From assembly GCA_002712335.1 (NCBI GenBank), contig PATI01000038.1, positions 53,174 through 58,443 on the forward strand: a stretch of 5,270 nucleotides of DNA, given 5' to 3'. The position numbers were made by a program, and so were the translations under genes. Below the pieces are notes generated by a model. It worked only from the letters and a program-made list of their open reading frames with translations. It had not been told where the DNA came from and did not search any database. Within the stretch, counting starts at the first letter, position 1. Each line of letters begins with the position of its first letter. Below, one piece after another: positions 4,617-5,270 of this stretch. Source of the DNA: Rhodospirillaceae bacterium (GTDB lineage: Bacteria > Pseudomonadota > Alphaproteobacteria > MPNO01 > UBA2964).

Positions 4617-5270
4617 CTTCTTTTTGGGATTTTTTGTTTTGATAGCAACAATTTCGCCATAGAAGTTTTTTAGTTTTTTTAATTTCAATACTACCTCATT
4701 TGCCCTTGATCTACTTTTAAAATATCCAATACCGACATTGAACCAATTATTTTCATCCCTATAAATTACCGTATCAAAACCCTTTCCTTTAAAATTCCCG
4801 GAAGAACTCTCCGCACCTAGACGGTATGGGTGAGTTGTCATTTTGATTACATAACTAATCGTTTTATCGGCTTTGTCTGAAGTGACTCTATTGGCAGGGT
4901 TCCCTTTATTATTTTTTTCGAGTGGTACCACCCAGTCGGTTGGCTGATCAGCTAGAGCCAACGCCCTTCCTATTTCCAATACATTTTTTATTGAGTTTTG
5001 TTTATCGGTTTTGTTTATAGGTTTACTTTCATTTAAAGTGGTAGAACCAGAATTACCTTTTCTATCTTGCCCTATATTCGATTTTGCGCTTTGAATTGAG
5101 TTATTATTTTTCTCGGCTTTAGCGCCAAAACTTTTATTCTTTTTTTGTAACTTTTTTTTATCAACTAGATTCTTTTTTGTTTTTTTCTCATTACTACTGG
5201 ACCCATCACGAATATTAGGGGCCGTGGCTTGGGATGAGGTTTGAATTCCATTATTGAAATATAGAAATGA
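4614..5270 (-). CDS. SPOR-domain cell-envelope protein (N-terminus outside window)
   Basis: The frame is open from the window edge to TGA at 4616-4614, giving 218 visible residues. An internal TTG at 4979 is not a believable start, because open, similarly composed sequence continues upstream of it. Visible order: a short hydrophobic end (FLYFNNGI, about 2-9) that could close a membrane segment or signal sequence; a low-complexity Lys/Asn/Ser-rich linker (about 18-100); a short helix (LEIGRALALADQ, 98-109); then a SPOR domain at about 138-212, starting ISYVIKM and ending in WFNVGIGYFKSRSRA plus a final helix and strand. SPOR domains bind denuded septal peptidoglycan, usually from an inner-membrane anchor with a long flexible periplasmic linker, which matches this architecture. 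The role is probably division or wall maintenance. A partly deleted copy lies at 2106-2207. The long A/T runs in the linker coding sequence are prone to slippage. Confidence 0.88.
   Translation of the reverse strand, partial: SFLYFNNGIQTSSQATAPNIRDGSSSNEKKTKKNLVDKKKLQKKNKSFGAKAEKNNNSIQSAKSNIGQDRKGNSGSTTLNESKPINKTDKQNSIKNVLEIGRALALADQPTDWVVPLEKNNKGNPANRVTSDKADKTISYVIKMTTHPYRLGAESSSGNFKGKGFDTVIYRDENNWFNVGIGYFKSRSRANEVVLKLKKLKNFYGEIVAIKTKNPKKK
5187..5250. repeat. Right copy of 64-bp direct repeat (partner 2124-2187)
   Basis: This lies inside the SPOR gene near the visible N-terminal end and encodes roughly GIQTSSQATA through DGSSSNE. It matches 2124-2187 at 63 of 64 positions; the match ends sharply at 5250. 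Confidence 0.95.

Noticed and set aside
2188..5186. Transposon carrying the two cargo genes
   Set aside because: There is no transposase, no terminal inverted repeats and no target-site duplication. The flanking repeats are pieces of a host-type SPOR gene, so recombination explains them better.

Overview
The window looks like part of a surface-polysaccharide or glycan-modification region of a low-GC, diderm (Gram-negative-type) bacterium. Reasons: AT-rich DNA throughout, Shine-Dalgarno motifs with about 6 nt spacing, a sugar-nucleotide dehydratase-type gene, two different SAM-dependent methyltransferases, a membrane-anchored 2-oxoglutarate/Fe(II)-oxygenase-like protein, and a SPOR (peptidoglycan-binding) protein, which is typical of diderms. 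AT-richness and a TTG start would suit a spirochaete such as Leptospira, but nothing here proves a genus.

Layout. 1-480 (minus, 3' end outside the window): extended short-chain dehydrogenase resembling nucleotide-sugar 4,6-dehydratases, started by TTG. 481-1035: divergent intergenic region with an imperfect 33-bp tandem duplication. 1036-1785 (plus): class I O-methyltransferase of the CCoAOMT/YrrM type. 1786-2249: AT-rich spacer between convergent genes, holding a decayed copy of the SPOR gene found at the right edge. 2250-3272 (minus): TylF/MycF-like methyltransferase with an in-frame 27-bp tandem repeat. 3420-4322 (minus): single-pass membrane protein with a 2OG-Fe(II)-oxygenase-like domain. 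4323-4613: spacer holding a C-terminal fragment of a CBS-domain gene. 4614-5270 (minus): SPOR-domain protein, open to the window edge, so its N-terminus lies outside.

How they may work together (inference): the dehydratase would make a keto-deoxy sugar nucleotide. The methyltransferases and the oxygenase-like protein would be candidates for decorating a sugar or lipid-linked glycan. The SPOR gene is probably envelope or division background rather than part of the pathway.

Most notable: sequence at 2106-2187 matches two separate parts of the SPOR locus (22/22 bp at 4595-4616 and 63/64 bp at 5187-5250), joined at a shared CTCA. This is the footprint of a 574-bp deletion in a second SPOR copy. 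The TylF-like and oxygenase-like genes therefore sit between a dead and a live copy of the same gene. With the CBS gene fragment, this marks the right half as a rearranged, probably exchangeable segment. I found no convincing mobile element, CRISPR array, tRNA or rRNA, and I do not claim a wholly new system.
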